A stretch of DNA of 64,000 nucleotides, from contig OZ024718.1 of NCBI GenBank assembly GCA_964016875.1, positions 44,307,906 through 44,371,905 on the forward strand, given 5' to 3'. The stretch is from Fallopia convolvulus (lineage: Eukaryota > Streptophyta > Magnoliopsida > Caryophyllales > Polygonaceae). How positions within the stretch are numbered: position 1 is the stretch's first letter; each line of letters opens with the position of its first letter. A model generated the notes under the pieces. It ran no database searches and had not been told where the DNA came from. It was given only the letters and a program-made list of their open reading frames with translations. Shown here one piece after another: positions 34,558 to 46,898 of the stretch. Position numbers and translations under genes: made by a program.

Positions 34558-36399
34558 CTAGATCATCAAAACAACATCTAGTGAAGAGATCGAGACCCTT
34601 ATCGTGATTTTGACACTAAAAGAGAATTTGAAGCCATTACTCCCCTAGAAACCAAGGAAATGAAGACCAATCCCCTCATCATATAATGACGAAATATGCC
34701 AAAGTTTCCCAAGCCTCACCGTATCTTGAAATCTTATTACTCTACCATGGGTTCATACTTCTTTGTCTGGTCCAGTGTTGTCCACATTAGCCTTGATTCA
34801 ATGTAAGAATCGTTCTAGCGATTGTAAGACCCTATTAGCCATAAAAATCAAACCCGGACTCCTTGTGGCATCTATTTCGGCCAAATGCCCTGCCACTAGT
34901 CCCCCCCTGAAGTTGTCAACCTGGACGAATAAAGTTCCCAAGAAACCTATTCGACCCTTCGGGAGCTTCACACTCTTGCTACTAAGAAGAGGCATGTGGG
35001 ATCTTCATTGGTTGCATTTGTGAATGAAATCGGTTCTCTGGCATGGAAGATAGCCCTGCTATAATTTTTTTTCACTTTCTAGCTAGTAGCCAACTTACTC
35101 CTAACACATGACCATCACAAGCGTTTCAAGGATCATTGTCGACCTCGGAGATTCTTGACAAGGAACGAGCAGTATGGGAAGAGGAGAAAGGCCTACTAAT
35201 TGACAACCCAGAGAAGGATAATTAGAAGATCTAGAAATCTTCAAGGCAACATGGAAGTGCAACTTAATTAACTAGATCAAGATAGATCGTGAGAAGATCG
35301 AAGCTTTGGAAGATGCTCAAAATAAGCTTTGGATATAGGTGCCTACTATGCCATGATGTCTCGTGTAGAGGCTATAGGGCAGTATACCAGCGGGGAGCAC
35401 ATGGATTGGGATCTGGACTAGGAAGAGGAGCATTTCCTTGAGTGCTATCCTCCTGAAAAGCATATCTCGGGGTCAGAACTATTAGATAAGGCAACAAAGG
35501 ACTTTGTTGAGGAATCTATTGATGATGATGGACAAGAATCTAGGGACGAAGAAGGAACCGACGGTAAAGTCGTGCCTGACAATCTTACTACCAAGGATTA
35601 GGGCTTTGAGCCATTGAAACTTCTAAACTTTTGTTTCTTTTCAGTTTGGATATTTTGGTATTGATGATGGATGGTTGTGGGCTGATGGAGGTTGGATAAT
35701 GTTCTGATTTTTTACCCTACTCATGGGAGCAGGGGTTTAACTTTGGATCCTGCTTGGTAGAAGCAAGGATTTAATTCATGCATGTTTAGCCTTTTGTGTT
35801 TGTTTGTATGCACTTGCTTTCGTACGTCTTGCAGGTGTTTTAACAACTGTTCTTCTGGAGAAGGCTTCTCGAAGATATAAGACCTCCGTAGAAGGTGCTC
35901 ATCATCGTTTGGCAGATGCTTAGAATTTCAGAAGGCTCTTTGGAGACTTACGTCATACTTGCAGTTTTCTTGCAACATAAAGCGATCAGAACGAATAATG
36001 TCCTTTCTTTTGTCATTTGAGCTTTTGTAAATTTATGCGTTCGATGTTTACTTAATGTATTCAGTTGTAAATAAAAGAATGAAAATTAGATTCTTTTGAC
36101 ATATGCAATGTTTTATGACATGATGACTAGCATCCTCCCATAATGTCAAACAACCCAGACGTACCTCACTATCTAATGCAAATGCACTATAAACTTTAAA
36201 AAATAAATGCCAATGAAAACAAGAAATTTAGTAACAGAATATCCTCATAAAACCTAGACGTACCTCACTATCTTGAATCCTTATTTTCTTTACTTCTTCA
36301 AATTGCATAATATCCTCATAAAATTATCCTAAAACACTCCTAAAATGTGCTAAAGAGTCATATTTAAACCATAGAAACTACAGTGTTCAACCATGACCG
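34558..36399 (+). pseudogene. Antisense coding relic of the old element, C-terminal part and 3' flank
   Basis: A decayed plus-strand frame contains AYYAMMSRVEAIGQYTSGEHMDWDLD (split by stops), then EEEHFLECYPPEKHISGSE and EESIDDDGQESRDEEG, ending at a TAG at 35599-35601. This is an acidic, helical tail. It continues the relic interrupted at 24063. From 35602 to 36399 the sequence is non-coding and resembles a 3' untranslated region. Confidence 0.5.
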
Positions 36400-36649
36400 T
36401 CCGATGCAACTCAAATTCTTCTAACGCCTCTTCCCCCACGTCTTCAGCTTTTGGCCTTTTGGACGTGATAGGTTCCGGGGCGATTTGTAATTGCTACGTC
36501 TATTTATGACTACCGGCCGGTTTCAGGGATGATTTATAGCATTCCTGACGTGATGGGTTCCCCCAAGGCATAGGTAACTTGATTGTCTGATGATACGCGG
36601 AAGGTATCACCTTCATGTGATGGATCCATGGTCGGCCCATGGTTACATT
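36400..36649 (-). pseudogene. Gypsy protease C-terminal part (old element)
   Basis: The minus strand encodes CYNVTMGRPWIHHMKVIPSA (continuing YHQTIKLPMPWG), the end of a retropepsin domain that normally reads YN-ILGRPWLH-MKAVPSTYHQ. It is split from its N-terminal part at 40204 by solo LTR B. Confidence 0.85.
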
Positions 36650-36958
36650 GTAGCTGTAATATCCGCAATATTCCAAGCATTTATAATATAATATTTTCAA
36701 TTATTTTCTCTAAGTTAAAAAAAAAAAGATTTTTGATATCGAATTAATTTATCTTATTTTCTTTCGGAAGAGGCTAGTAATAAAAGTCGAAATAGATGAA
36801 AATGTAATAAAATAACTTGAGGGGTATAGTTTAATAAAGTGAGGTAAATGAATAAAAAGAATATTAATAAAAATAATATCCTTTGGCAATTTAATTTATT
36901 CTAGGAAATAAATTACATAAGAGCCTAGAAAACTAAATACAAGTTTTGCAAAAAGAAT

Positions 36959-37044
36959 GCAAGAGCCGGGATTTGAACCCGAGATCTCTTGCACTCCAAC
37001 CTCACACGCCCCTCACCAAATTCCACTAGGCCATTGCAATTTCT
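36959..37044 (-). other. tRNA-like sequence with A and B boxes in LTR copy B
   Basis: On the minus strand, ATGGCCTAGTGGAA (A-box consensus) lies about 45 bases before GGGTTCAAATCCCGG. The latter is a perfect B box inside a 5-bp T-arm-like stem. It has no matching acceptor stem. It is antisense to the LTR, at the same relative place as in copy A. Confidence 0.65.
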
Positions 37045-37312
37045 TATTCACTTAACCCCAACCTTTTAATCTTATATCAAATAAGCTTCCTTCTTCCAAT
37101 TTGAACATCAGACTAATGTCTGATTGATTTACGTTGATTTGAAAGTGTCCAATGCATGCTTCCTCCACCTCCTCTTTGCTTGCTTGACTCAACTTGTAGC
37201 ATCACCTTTCATCACCATGGAAGAAGCACACCATTGCCCTATGCATGGCCTTCTTCTCCTCCTCCATTGGCCATCTTCCATTGCCATGGATTGATGACAC
37301 TCTCAAATTGTC

Positions 37313-37320
37313 TATATAAA
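37313..37320 (+). promoter_or_regulatory. TATA box of LTR copy B
   Basis: TATATAAA followed by a CTCTCTCAAGCCTCACTC-type leader; equivalent to the box at 3142 in copy A. Confidence 0.6.
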
Positions 37321-40203
37321 GCCTCTCTCAAGCCTCACTCAAAGCTTTTGCTCTCTTCTCTAGCAAGAACATCCATCCTTTCTATCAATTGTGCCTTCTA
37401 ATCTCAAAAATCAGCCTTCAATCAAACTAATTTCTCCATTAAAACACCACAAGAACACCACAATTTTTCCCCTGCACCCTTCCCTTGGAGCTGCCGGCCG
37501 CCACCACCACTGCCGCCGGACCACCGCCGCCGCCTGGAGCCGCCGCCGAACCGCCGGACGCCTGGCCGCGCCACCCCCTGCCGCCGGACCCTCCTCCTCT
37601 GTTTTCTCCTCCTGTGTTCTGTATTCAACAGAATACCAAAGTATAATTTCTATCCTCAAAAATTATATTATCCTTATGTATTTCTTTAATTAAAAGCCTT
37701 TTATAATTGTTAGAAATATATTTAGGAATTTATGGAATAAAAATATGAGAGGAAGATCTTGTTAGTTGGAAAAAAAAAACTAGAAACAATATGTTTTTAC
37801 CATAGTAACTTAAGCTAAATAAATATAAGTAGATATATTCATGATTTTATTACATGCATGCTATTACAAGATATAAATAGATGAAATAAAATTAATATAG
37901 TATGAAAAGTCCATATTTAGTATTATCTTACCTTTTGATCAAAATAAAAAGTTGAGAAACATTATGCATGTCTTTTATACAAAAAAAAAGGATATAATAT
38001 TATGACCTTAGAAATCAAAAGATTGTACAATAAAAATAATACCATCTTTATAAAGATTTTTAATAAAAGTTCAAGTAGAGAAAAGTCTTGCATGGCCTAA
38101 ATTATATAAGATATAGAAATTATAAAGTTGAGGAAAATATAAGGAATTTAGTATAAATTATTCATTCAATATCAACTTAGCATGTCTTATGTATGAAGAG
38201 CATATGAAAAAGGTGTTAGTTATTATGAATAATATAATAAAATATTTTACTAACACATAAGTCTTGATTGTAAAATATGATAGAGATCAAGAGACTATAG
38301 TTTAACTTAGACCATGGCTACATTAAAAGATACTAATATTAAATAAAATATTATTAGAATCTTATATAAGTATGTAGAATTATTAATGGGCTTCTAGTGT
38401 AGAGATTTATGGAAAGACCTAGGTTAAAAATTAAATATATCAAGTATGACATTATAATAAAACTAGTATGTTTTATAACATAAAGTAGACTTGCTTGAAA
38501 AGAAATCCCATTAGAAAAGATTCTATGTCATGAAATATAATATCATATTATATAATTATGATCCAAGAGGTTTTATGAGTCTTATAGTATAAAAGAGTTA
38601 TGGAAATAGAACAATAAGAGAAAAAGTTATTCTAGGCAAGTTACCTTATAAAGAAGAGTAGAGATTTCTATTTAAGGAAAACTTTCTAATAAAAAGGATT
38701 TATTTAAAATAATTATTGTAATAAAAGATTTTCGGAATTAAGGATATTACAAAAGAAAAAATAAATAAATAATAATAAAGGAATATTATTATTTTAAAGA
38801 AAATAATCTTCTAAATTATTATTATAATAATTTAGAAATTTAAACCTCTTATAAAAAACATTATAAGAGGTGATCCGAACGTTAGTAGAGGAATTGTGTT
38901 TTTGAACTTTTCGTAAATTCTCTATCATTAGGTCGGAATCCTCGCTCGTAGTAGGAAATCGCCTAAGTTTCGTCAAAGCTCGTTACTAAACTCGTAACAC
39001 TAAGGCAAGTAGAATTTCCCTTGTGCCCTTTTATATCCGTCTTTATGATATTTCTCGATGTTGGGAACTTCTTGTATGTTTAATAAAAAAATGAACCTAG
39101 GAAATATCGATTGTTAGAAATAACGACCCTTGGTAGTATAGTAGATATTATATTCCTTGCTAGGATTATATTTGCTAGTGTGTGTACTTTTGATTGATTG
39201 CAATCTCGTTCAGAGATTTGAATTTAATAAACTAGAAAGGGGTGCGAGTTAGTCGACACCTCTATATAATCTTACTAAGTCGTACGTCCATACGACTTTC
39301 GGGATCATGATCTCCATCCGCTCCGATTGCAAGGAGGGATTGAGCGCACTCTAGCTAAGTGCAGGGGAATTGATGTTCTCCTTCGGGTGGCTCGGTCTAT
39401 CCGTGTCCCACCACTCTCTCTTGTAAAAGTCATCAACAAGATTGAATATTTTCATCACTAACTAAGATAAGTGCGTATGCACATTTAAGATATCAAAAAC
39501 CGGACCGGTCTCAAATGATCGTTCCGGCTCTCGGTCCGCCCAAAAGCGCGAGAGGTTTTCACTTGTATGGATTAATAAATGTTCCCAACATCCTATCGAA
39601 ATCTTAAGGAAGGCTACAATCTGGTAGTACTTCTCTTGCTCATCAAGCTATCCCTTTTGGATATGCTATCGCTATCGTTCGTATCTTAGCTCCACATAAT
39701 CAAGCCCATCGTAAACACAACCCTCTTTCCTCTCATTACACCGATAGGTTGAAATTACCAAATTACCCTCGAGAAGTTCTATTCCCGCTTGCTTAGTCTC
39801 CTAGACTAATTCTTCTTTCCGCATGTTTGCCTGGCATTCTATCGCCCCTCGCGAATTATGTCAGATTCAGGAAACCATAGCAAGGCGAAGTGAAGGGAAG
39901 TGAAGGAAGTCAAGATTGCTCAAGATGTACTTTTATTTCCATGTTGGTTTTAATATTACTTTATCTCCGAGACATGATGGATTTGGTATTTGTTTTCAAG
40001 TAGTCTTAAAGTTAAAGACAATGTAGGATATTTTGTAATGAACTAAGTCTCCATCGGGAGCATGCTTTCCTATTTATGTAATATGTTTATTCCGCATTTA
40101 ATCGTTCTATATCATTCTAAAAGCCTTGGGTGACTTTGGACGGAAAAGTCTGAGGTCACTGGCGGTAATACCCAATGTTGTAAAATAGGGGTGTTACAGT
40201 AGC

Positions 40204-40779
40204 AAGAAGGGAAGTCCATCGTGGAGAATCATTACTTGGATGTTGATGCCCCTAGCATAGGTAGGTAACAGTATCTTGTTGACAATGTGCTTTACCTTGC
40301 CGCTGATCCCTACAAGTGGGACTGGTTATTTTTCAATGTCTCCTTCAAGGCATCGAGCATCATCAAAATTTTCAAACTTCCTATATCGAACAACACCCTT
40401 CTTACCATCACGTTTCTTCTGGAGAGCGATATCACCAAACTATCATGGTGGAGTCCCACCAGATTCTCGACATTAGAATCTTTGAATGTAATAGCATGAG
40501 CATTTGAGGATCTTCCTTGTTAGTTGGGGACCATCAGTCGCTCAAAGGCACCTTCTTTGGCATGATGCTTGGCGGTGGAGTAGGTGAGACCACATATATT
40601 GGATCCTTCGGAGATAACATTAACCAACCGCTCGTGAAACTTCCATCCCTCTAGACTGATCTCTTATGATCCCCCTGTGGGATTTTGGCATCTAGAGAAA
40701 CTTCCGCCAACATCCCCTTTGACAGAAGATACTCTATTTCTCTCCTTAAATCCATACTTGTTGGACGAGTGACCATGAT
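40204..40779 (-). pseudogene. Gypsy gag C-terminus and protease N-terminal part (old element)
   Basis: The minus strand encodes DLRREIEYLLSKGMLAEV (about 40750-40690), the post-knuckle gag segment, and further on VRRVLFDIGSLKILMMLDALK (about 40400-40340). There the retropepsin active site D-T-G has become D-I-G. Frameshifts are frequent. Confidence 0.8.
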
Positions 40780-41615
40780 TGATGTGAACCTGTCTCCGAA
40801 TAGGATTCGAGTATGTGCAGGATCTTGAAACTTAATTATGTATTGGGTCTCAACCGCATTGGCGGAAGCGAATTATGAGAACACGAGGTTCTTTGTGAGG
40901 GAATTCGAGCAAGAGATAAAAGATGAACTAGACAAGGGAGTCTAGATTGAAAGGAAAGAGAGATTAGAGAAGTAATTGACACACAAATGAAAGTGGAGCA
41001 AAAGCTTAGACAGAGTTTCGTTACTAAATTATTTGTAAACCTTAAACAAGACTAGGAAGCACTCGAAAACCCTAAGACTAAAGAGGGGTGGCGGCTAGGG
41101 CTAACACGCAAGCTAGGCCCAACGTCGACAATGGCCCATAAAACATATTCTGAAACAATCCAAAACATACTTAGAAAGTCTAGTAGTGAAAAGATGCTAA
41201 AAATAGGTAAATATAGATAGGTTTCGTTGCCAAGGCGACAGGAGTGTCGCGACAAGGCCAAAGATAAGGCTGGCACGGAGCGGCAAGGGCGAGACACGAA
41301 TGTTGGCGCGCAGAGAGTGTCGCGGAGAGGGCACGCGCGTGGTTGAGGACCCTCATGTGGCGCAGACAGTGGACGTCGTTGGCATGACACTAGAGTGGAA
41401 CGCCGAGGCCGAGGCGTTGAGTCCTTGGACCAAAGGCACGATCTCGGGCATGTCATGGCACGAGGCATCCACATAGCCGACGACGATGAGGACGACCGGT
41501 CTTGGCATGCTAGGGTTGCATGTGATGATGGACTGGGTGGCCTCGGTTATGGCCCGACCATGCGTGACCGGGCCTGACCTCCGCTTGCGCAGTGTCCATG
41601 GTCGGATTCGCGTCA
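40780..41615 (-). repeat. 3' LTR of gypsy G2 (836 bp) with PPT
   Basis: On the minus strand it starts TGACGCGAATCC, directly after the purine tract AAAGAGGGAGGG (41616-41627), and ends TTCACATCA. It is about 85 percent alike by eye to 46379-46898 over the shared part. Confidence 0.88.
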
Positions 41616-43560
41616 CCCTCCCTCTTTGTGTGGGAAACGTCCCCGTTTCCCATCATAGAAAGCGGGCTCGAAGAAGGGAGAGAGATCAGAGACTTTGACC
41701 GTAGAGTGAATGACGTACTTGCCTAGAAGGTCGGTCCTATAAGCATTGTCCCTGATGCACTCAAGGACTTGGAAGGGGCCTTCGCCTCTCGGATGTAGCT
41801 TCATCTTGTGGGTTTCTGGGAGCCTGTCCTTTCAAAGGTGGAGCCAAACTAGATCACTTGGGTGGAAGACCATCCTACAACGTCCCTTTTTGTGTTGGGC
41901 GGCATATTGGTTGGCACGACATTCTAGTTGGATCCGGGTGCGTTGTTGGTATGATTGGTTGCATCGATGTCCGCTCCGGTCTTCAGTGGGTGTGTACCAA
42001 ATTAAGGGGCGTGTGAGGATTACACCCATAGATGACCTCGAAGGGTGTCTTCTTCATCGCAGAATGGAAGGACCTATTATAAGAAAACTCAATGGTAGAT
42101 AATAAGTCCTCTCACCGATGTGGGTTATATTTGAGCACTATCTGAAGAAGGGCGCCCAAGGTCCGATTGGTCACCTCAGTGTGACCATCGGTTTTGCGGT
42201 GATAAGCAGTAGAAAATAGGAGTTGTGTACCTAGATTCCCTCAAAGCGTTCTCCAAAAATGGGTACAAATTTTGGTATCCCTTCACTAACGATAGTTTTA
42301 GGTATACCATGTAACTTCACCACGTGGTCAAACAAAAAGTTCATGATTTCGGTTGCGTTGTTGTTCCCTTTACACGCAATGAAGTGAGCCATTTTGGAGA
42401 AACGGTCCACAACTACGAAAATACAATCTTTCCGCACCTCAACATGGGAATTCCTGTAGTAAAATCAATGGAAAGATCTTCCCACGAGGCTTCCAAGATA
42501 GGTAGGGGCGTGTAGAGACCGTATGGATTGGTCCGGGCCTTTGAAGTTTGGCACGACACACAACCCTTGTAATACTTGCTAACATTCCTAGCCATGTGTG
42601 ACCAATAGAAATGCTCACGAAGTGCTGCTAAGGTTTTGGCAATGCCAAAGGTGTCTCAGCCGTCATGAGCTTCCTTGAGCAATAGATGCCTTACCGAAGA
42701 GCTTGGAAGGCAAAGCTTCCCAACACGATAGAGATACCCATTGTCCAAAAAATAGGACTCATGAACTTGAGAAGTTGCCAAGTTCTCCATGATTGGCTTA
42801 AAAAAGGTCATACATGTGTAGGTCCTTAATCAAGGAGAACCCAAGCCACTATGTTTGGAGTTGCGTTCAGAGAATATACCTTCTAGAGAGGGCCTCGGAA
42901 ATGATGTTCTCCTTACCCTTTTTATGGGCTACGACATAAGGAAATGTCTCCATAAACTCAACCCACCTAGCATGGCATCGCTTTAGAGTCATTTGACTCT
43001 TTAGATACGCTAAATTCGCGTGATTCATATGAATTACAAACTCTCTTGGCCAAAGGTAGTGCTACCATGTCTCAAGAACCCGAATCAAAGCATATATTTC
43101 CTTCGTTAGTTGGGTAATTCAACGTCACGCCAGCAAACATCTCGCTAAATTAGTAGATAGACCTCTGTTCTTGAAGGACTACGCTGCCTATGCCATAGTC
43201 AGAGGCATCACACTCGATCTCGAATCACTTTGTAAAGTCCCGCAATTATAAGACTGGGGTGCGACGAAAGGAATCCTTTAAGGCCACAAAGGCGGCCTCG
43301 TGATGCGGCATCCACTTGATAGTGGTCACCTTCTTGGTCAAGTTGTGGACTGTGGCCTAGAAATTGAACTAAAGTCCGTGAGGAATCGCCTATAGAACCC
43401 CACAAGGTCTAAGAAGGAGCAAACCATCGTCGACGTAGTGGGGGTAGGCCACTCTCGAATGAAGTGTATCTTATCGTCATCCACTCTAAGGCCATCCTTG
43501 GACATGAAGAACTAAAGAAAATCCCCGAGTGTATGATCACACTAAAGGAGACATCCTTGA
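41613..43560 (-). pseudogene. Gypsy G2 pol relic: RT thumb, RNase H, integrase
   Basis: Minus strand: RT thumb (DLVGFYRRFLTDFSS, about 43400); RNase H (FEIECDASDYGIGSVVLQEQ, about 43220); integrase zinc finger (KYYKGCVSCQTSKA, about 42560); core (DLSIDFTTGIPM, VVVDRFSKMAHFIACKG, about 42420); and the C-terminal KVSDLSPFFEPAF. It ends EGG-stop at 41613-41615, the stop overlapping the first bases of the LTR. The protease and the catalytic part of RT are absent: the sequence passes from the gag knuckle region straight to the RT thumb near 43550. Dead. Confidence 0.85.
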
Positions 43561-43699
43561 TGCTCATGGTGTGCCGTGTGACCAAGGCAAGCTTGAAGGT
43601 GTCGGCGGAGTCGGTTGGCGCACAATGGTACTCGTTGTTGACGTCAACACTTGGCTCCTCCATTTATGGTTCATCCTCATCTAGGCTCTCATATTCAAC

Positions 43700-45430
43700 C
43701 GTGTGAGCTGAGAAAAGGACCTTTTTGGAGTTAGGGAAATCCCGTTTTAAGTGACCACACCCACCACATTTGAAGCAATCGATATCTCATGCTCGTTCTT
43801 TTGGGGTCGCGACTATTTTCTCACGGGGGGCACTGACTGAGGGCATTTTTGAGCCCTTATTTGAGGCATTACCTTAGACTTTGACATAGAAGAAGAAGAA
43901 AAAGGTTTAGTATCATAATCGGATGGACTAGAGTTAGAATTATACTTCGATGATGATCAATTATTTTCGGCCTCATAGCTTGCTAGTGGAGCTCCATGGC
44001 CGTGTCGATGAGTGTACCAAATCTTTGATGGGCAAAACGACCAGTCTATCACAGATCCATTGGTTGAGGTCCACTAAAAAATGTGCCTTCAACGCGCCCG
44101 GAGAAGCACTCACCCCGAATTTGAAGAACATGTCTTCAATGTGGGAAAGAACTCCTCGGGCGTATTAGACCCTTGACGAGCATTGCAAATTGCCATGATC
44201 ATCTTATCCTTGTAATCTTTTGGAATGTATTTCCGCTTCATTATGTTGACCAGTTGGTGCCACTTTTCTATGGGGTCCTTGCCTTTTCGATCACGCTCAG
44301 ATTCAAGCCGGTTCCACCACAAACGAGCAACCCCTTGGAAATGAAGGGAAACCACCTCCACCTTTTCGTGCTCCTCGTAATGGCAATATCGTAAGACATG
44401 CTTGGTACCTTGCAACCAAGTAATAAACAAATCAGGATAATATGTACTGAAAAGGGGCTCGAAAGCCTCGAATTTTATCTTAACGTCACAAGGTGATACA
44501 TGCGCCGTGCGTTCATTGCCTCGAGGATCGTAGGCGTGGTCGGGTGTGCGCGAATGACGATTGCACCGGTCTCGTGGCGGCCCTCAAACATGGCCATCGT
44601 CGGTCACTTGACTCGTCTCCACCTCCATTTCGCCGATTGCATCGGTGGCCCTCCCTATCCCGGTCACGATCATGATGTCGGTCCCCATTGCGCCGATCCT
44701 AATCGTTGTCACGGTGACAGGGCCGATCATAGGCTGCGTGGTTCTCGGACATCTTGCGCAGCGGAATCCAATCCCGATCCCAGTCTTGCCATTCCTCGGC
44801 TTCTTCCAAGGGCGGGTGGTAATAGCTATCCTCCTTGAAATCCTCATTAAACTCCTCGTAGGAGTCCATAGAATTTGAGTAGGTGGTTCTGTGTGGACTC
44901 TCATGCCCTTGAAAGTCGTCGACATCATAGGCGATGTTCTTCTTGCGTCGAGGCATTGAATCTTGGTCTTTTTCGGCATCTTCGACTTCTTCTTTTTCTA
45001 TTGGCTCGAATGGCGATGCCTATACTCCTTGGAGTCATAAGCATCGTCAGAATGGACGTCATAGACCTGTAGGCCATCTTCTTTACCGGTTGGTCGGCTC
45101 TCTTCATTGACTCTAGACGTTGGAAGCCTTGTTGTGAAGATGGACTTGCGACCCCCTTAGCATTTTCTTTCATTGTGTCATTTCCAACCATGACGCTTGC
45201 GGCTGCACGCTCGGGATTTGGGGCATATTTGGCACGTCCAACAAGGCCTTGGTTTGGGCTTGAAGGTCAGTGATCTGACGCTCCATCTTAGCCAAGCGCA
45301 CGTAATGAGGATCGGCCCCGGGCGTCAGTAACAAAGACGGCTGCCTATCCGAGGGTAGCTCTCGTCGCGTGTTTGGGTCATGTGTCTCCATGGTTTGGTT
45401 ACAAGGATCATCTAGTTCAACCACAGTCAT
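43700..45430 (-). pseudogene. Gypsy G2 gag relic
   Basis: The minus-strand start is near 45430 (MTVVELDDPCNQ), with a central acidic/arginine-rich part. The gag core is EKVEVVSLHFQGVARLWWNR and KWHQLVNIMKRKYIPKDY (about 44370-44200), a PF03732-type fold. A CFKCGGCGHLKRDFPNSKK zinc-knuckle stretch lies near 43760. Frameshifts break the frame. Confidence 0.82.
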
Positions 45431-46359
45431 GACGCAATTAAAAGTTCATAAGAAAAGAATTAATCAAGAGAAAATTGAGAATTTGTAAGACACACAAACC
45501 CAAAAACTTTTATGTACACGACAATAGAGGGTTTTGGTTATGGTGGCTAAGGATTCGTGACCAAACACAAGCAAGGATCAAAGTATGCAAACAAGCAAGA
45601 GATGCAAGAAAGAAGAGAAGAGATGAGTGTCAGCCTATTAGGGTTAGGCATGAGTACAAGAGAGAATGTTGTAAGATATTAGATGATATTCAAGAAAGAG
45701 AAGAAAGGCAAGAATGAAGACATAATCTTGGCCAAAAGGGGTAGACGAGATCACATGCAAGATATGCAAGATATGATTGAAAGAAATAGAAGATATTGAT
45801 TATATGCTTGCTGATTTTAGGAGATAAGAGACAGATAGAAGATCCTTGCCTTATTTTGGCTTGTGGATCTTCTAATATTTTCTGAAGGAAACAAAAAGAT
45901 TGTGTGAATTTTATTCTCCACAATCAATGCAAACTAGGAAAGCACAAAGACATGGAAAATTTTGGCTGATTGCACAAGAATGGATTTTATCCTCTTCGTG
46001 TTATTTGGTAGACCGAAAAGGGAAATGGATTTTGATCCTCTTTCCAAGCCAAGAACAAGAATGCAAGAACAATCAAGCAAAGTGCTCGAATGAAACAAGA
46101 AATCGGCAATATGAAGCATTAGGTTGAATTTTAGCTTGCAAAACGTAAAAAAAGATGCAACTATTACCAAAGACAAGTGTAACGTCGAATGGTTAGGGTT
46201 TTTTTTTATCGATTGTTTTCAAAACAAATAACAAAAAAGGTGAACTAGATGGAACGATGGTGGATCGTTGGAACTAGGGCAAACAAAAATACAAAGATGG
46301 TAGGGGAAAAAAATTTGTGCACACAAGAGTGGAATGATACTTGAGAGACTTACGCAATC

Positions 46360-46378
46360 TCGAGGCTATGATACTAAT
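46360..46378 (-). promoter_or_regulatory. Primer-binding site of gypsy G2
   Basis: ATTAGTATCATAGCCTCGA on the minus strand directly follows the 5' LTR end. It is a decayed version of the initiator-Met complement TGGTATCAGAGC. Confidence 0.6.
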
Positions 46379-46898
46379 TGATGCGAACCCATCACCAAAT
46401 AGGATTTGAGTACGCTTCGGATCTTGAAACTTGATTACGTGTTGGGTCTCAACTGCATTGGCGGAAGCGAATTATGAGAATGTGAGGTTCTTTGTGAGGG
46501 AATTCGAACAAGAGAGAAGAGATGAAATAGACAAGCGAGTCTAGATCGAGATGAAAGAGAGATTGGAGAAGTAATTGACGCACAAACGAAACTGGAGCAA
46601 AAGCTTCGACAAAGTTTCGTTACTAAATTATGCATAAACCTTATATAAGACTAGGAGTGATCCTTATATAGAGGAAGCAGTCGAACATTTTAAGACTAAA
46701 GAGTGGTGGCGGCTAGAGATAGCATGCATGCTAAGCCCAACACCGACAATGGCCCATAAAACATATGCTAAAACAACCCAAAACATACTTAGCAATTCTA
46801 GGAATGGAAAAGATGCTAAAAATAGGTAAATGTAGATAGGTGTCGTGGGCAAGGCGACGAGAGTGTCATAACAAGGCCAAAGACAAGGTTGACGCGAA
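46379..46898 (-). repeat. 5' LTR of gypsy G2, 5'-truncated
   Basis: 520 bp remain of about 836. The similarity to the 3' LTR stops at about 46890, where older gag sequence begins. Confidence 0.85.

Larger units (their letters stand above)
36655..40198 (+). mobile_element. Long solo LTR, copy B (3.5 kb), TSD GTAGC
   Basis: Runs from TGTAATATCCGC to GGTGTTACA with perfect GTAGC duplications (36650-36654, 40199-40203). It shares with copy A the tRNA-like insert, TATA box, GC triplet tract, AT-rich 3' half, a TCAAATGATCG/CCGGCTCTCGG segment near the 3' end and the final 90 bases. It splits the protease frame of the old element. Confidence 0.93.
40780..46898 (-). mobile_element. Ty3/gypsy element G2 nested in the old element
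   Basis: A minus-strand element with a full 3' LTR (40780-41615), degenerate gag-pol and a truncated 5' LTR (46379-46898). It sits between gag pieces of the older element: LTWFINL ends at 46899 and the later gag resumes at 40779. The left flank ATGAT has no partner because about 316 bp of the 5' LTR, and neighbouring gag, have been deleted at the right junction. Its gag and integrase are related to the relic at 1-2191. Confidence 0.88.

Noticed and set aside
36959..37044. A possible functional tRNA gene in LTR copy B
   Set aside because: A and B boxes are good, but there is no pairing acceptor stem or standard anticodon arm, and it lies inside a repeated LTR.
37391..37693. Plus-strand 100-codon frame with proline/arginine runs in LTR copy B
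   Set aside because: The frame is not conserved in copies A and C; only the GC-rich composition is.
41052..41698. Several overlapping open frames in both directions
   Set aside because: They all fall within the 836-bp GC-rich 3' LTR of gypsy G2.
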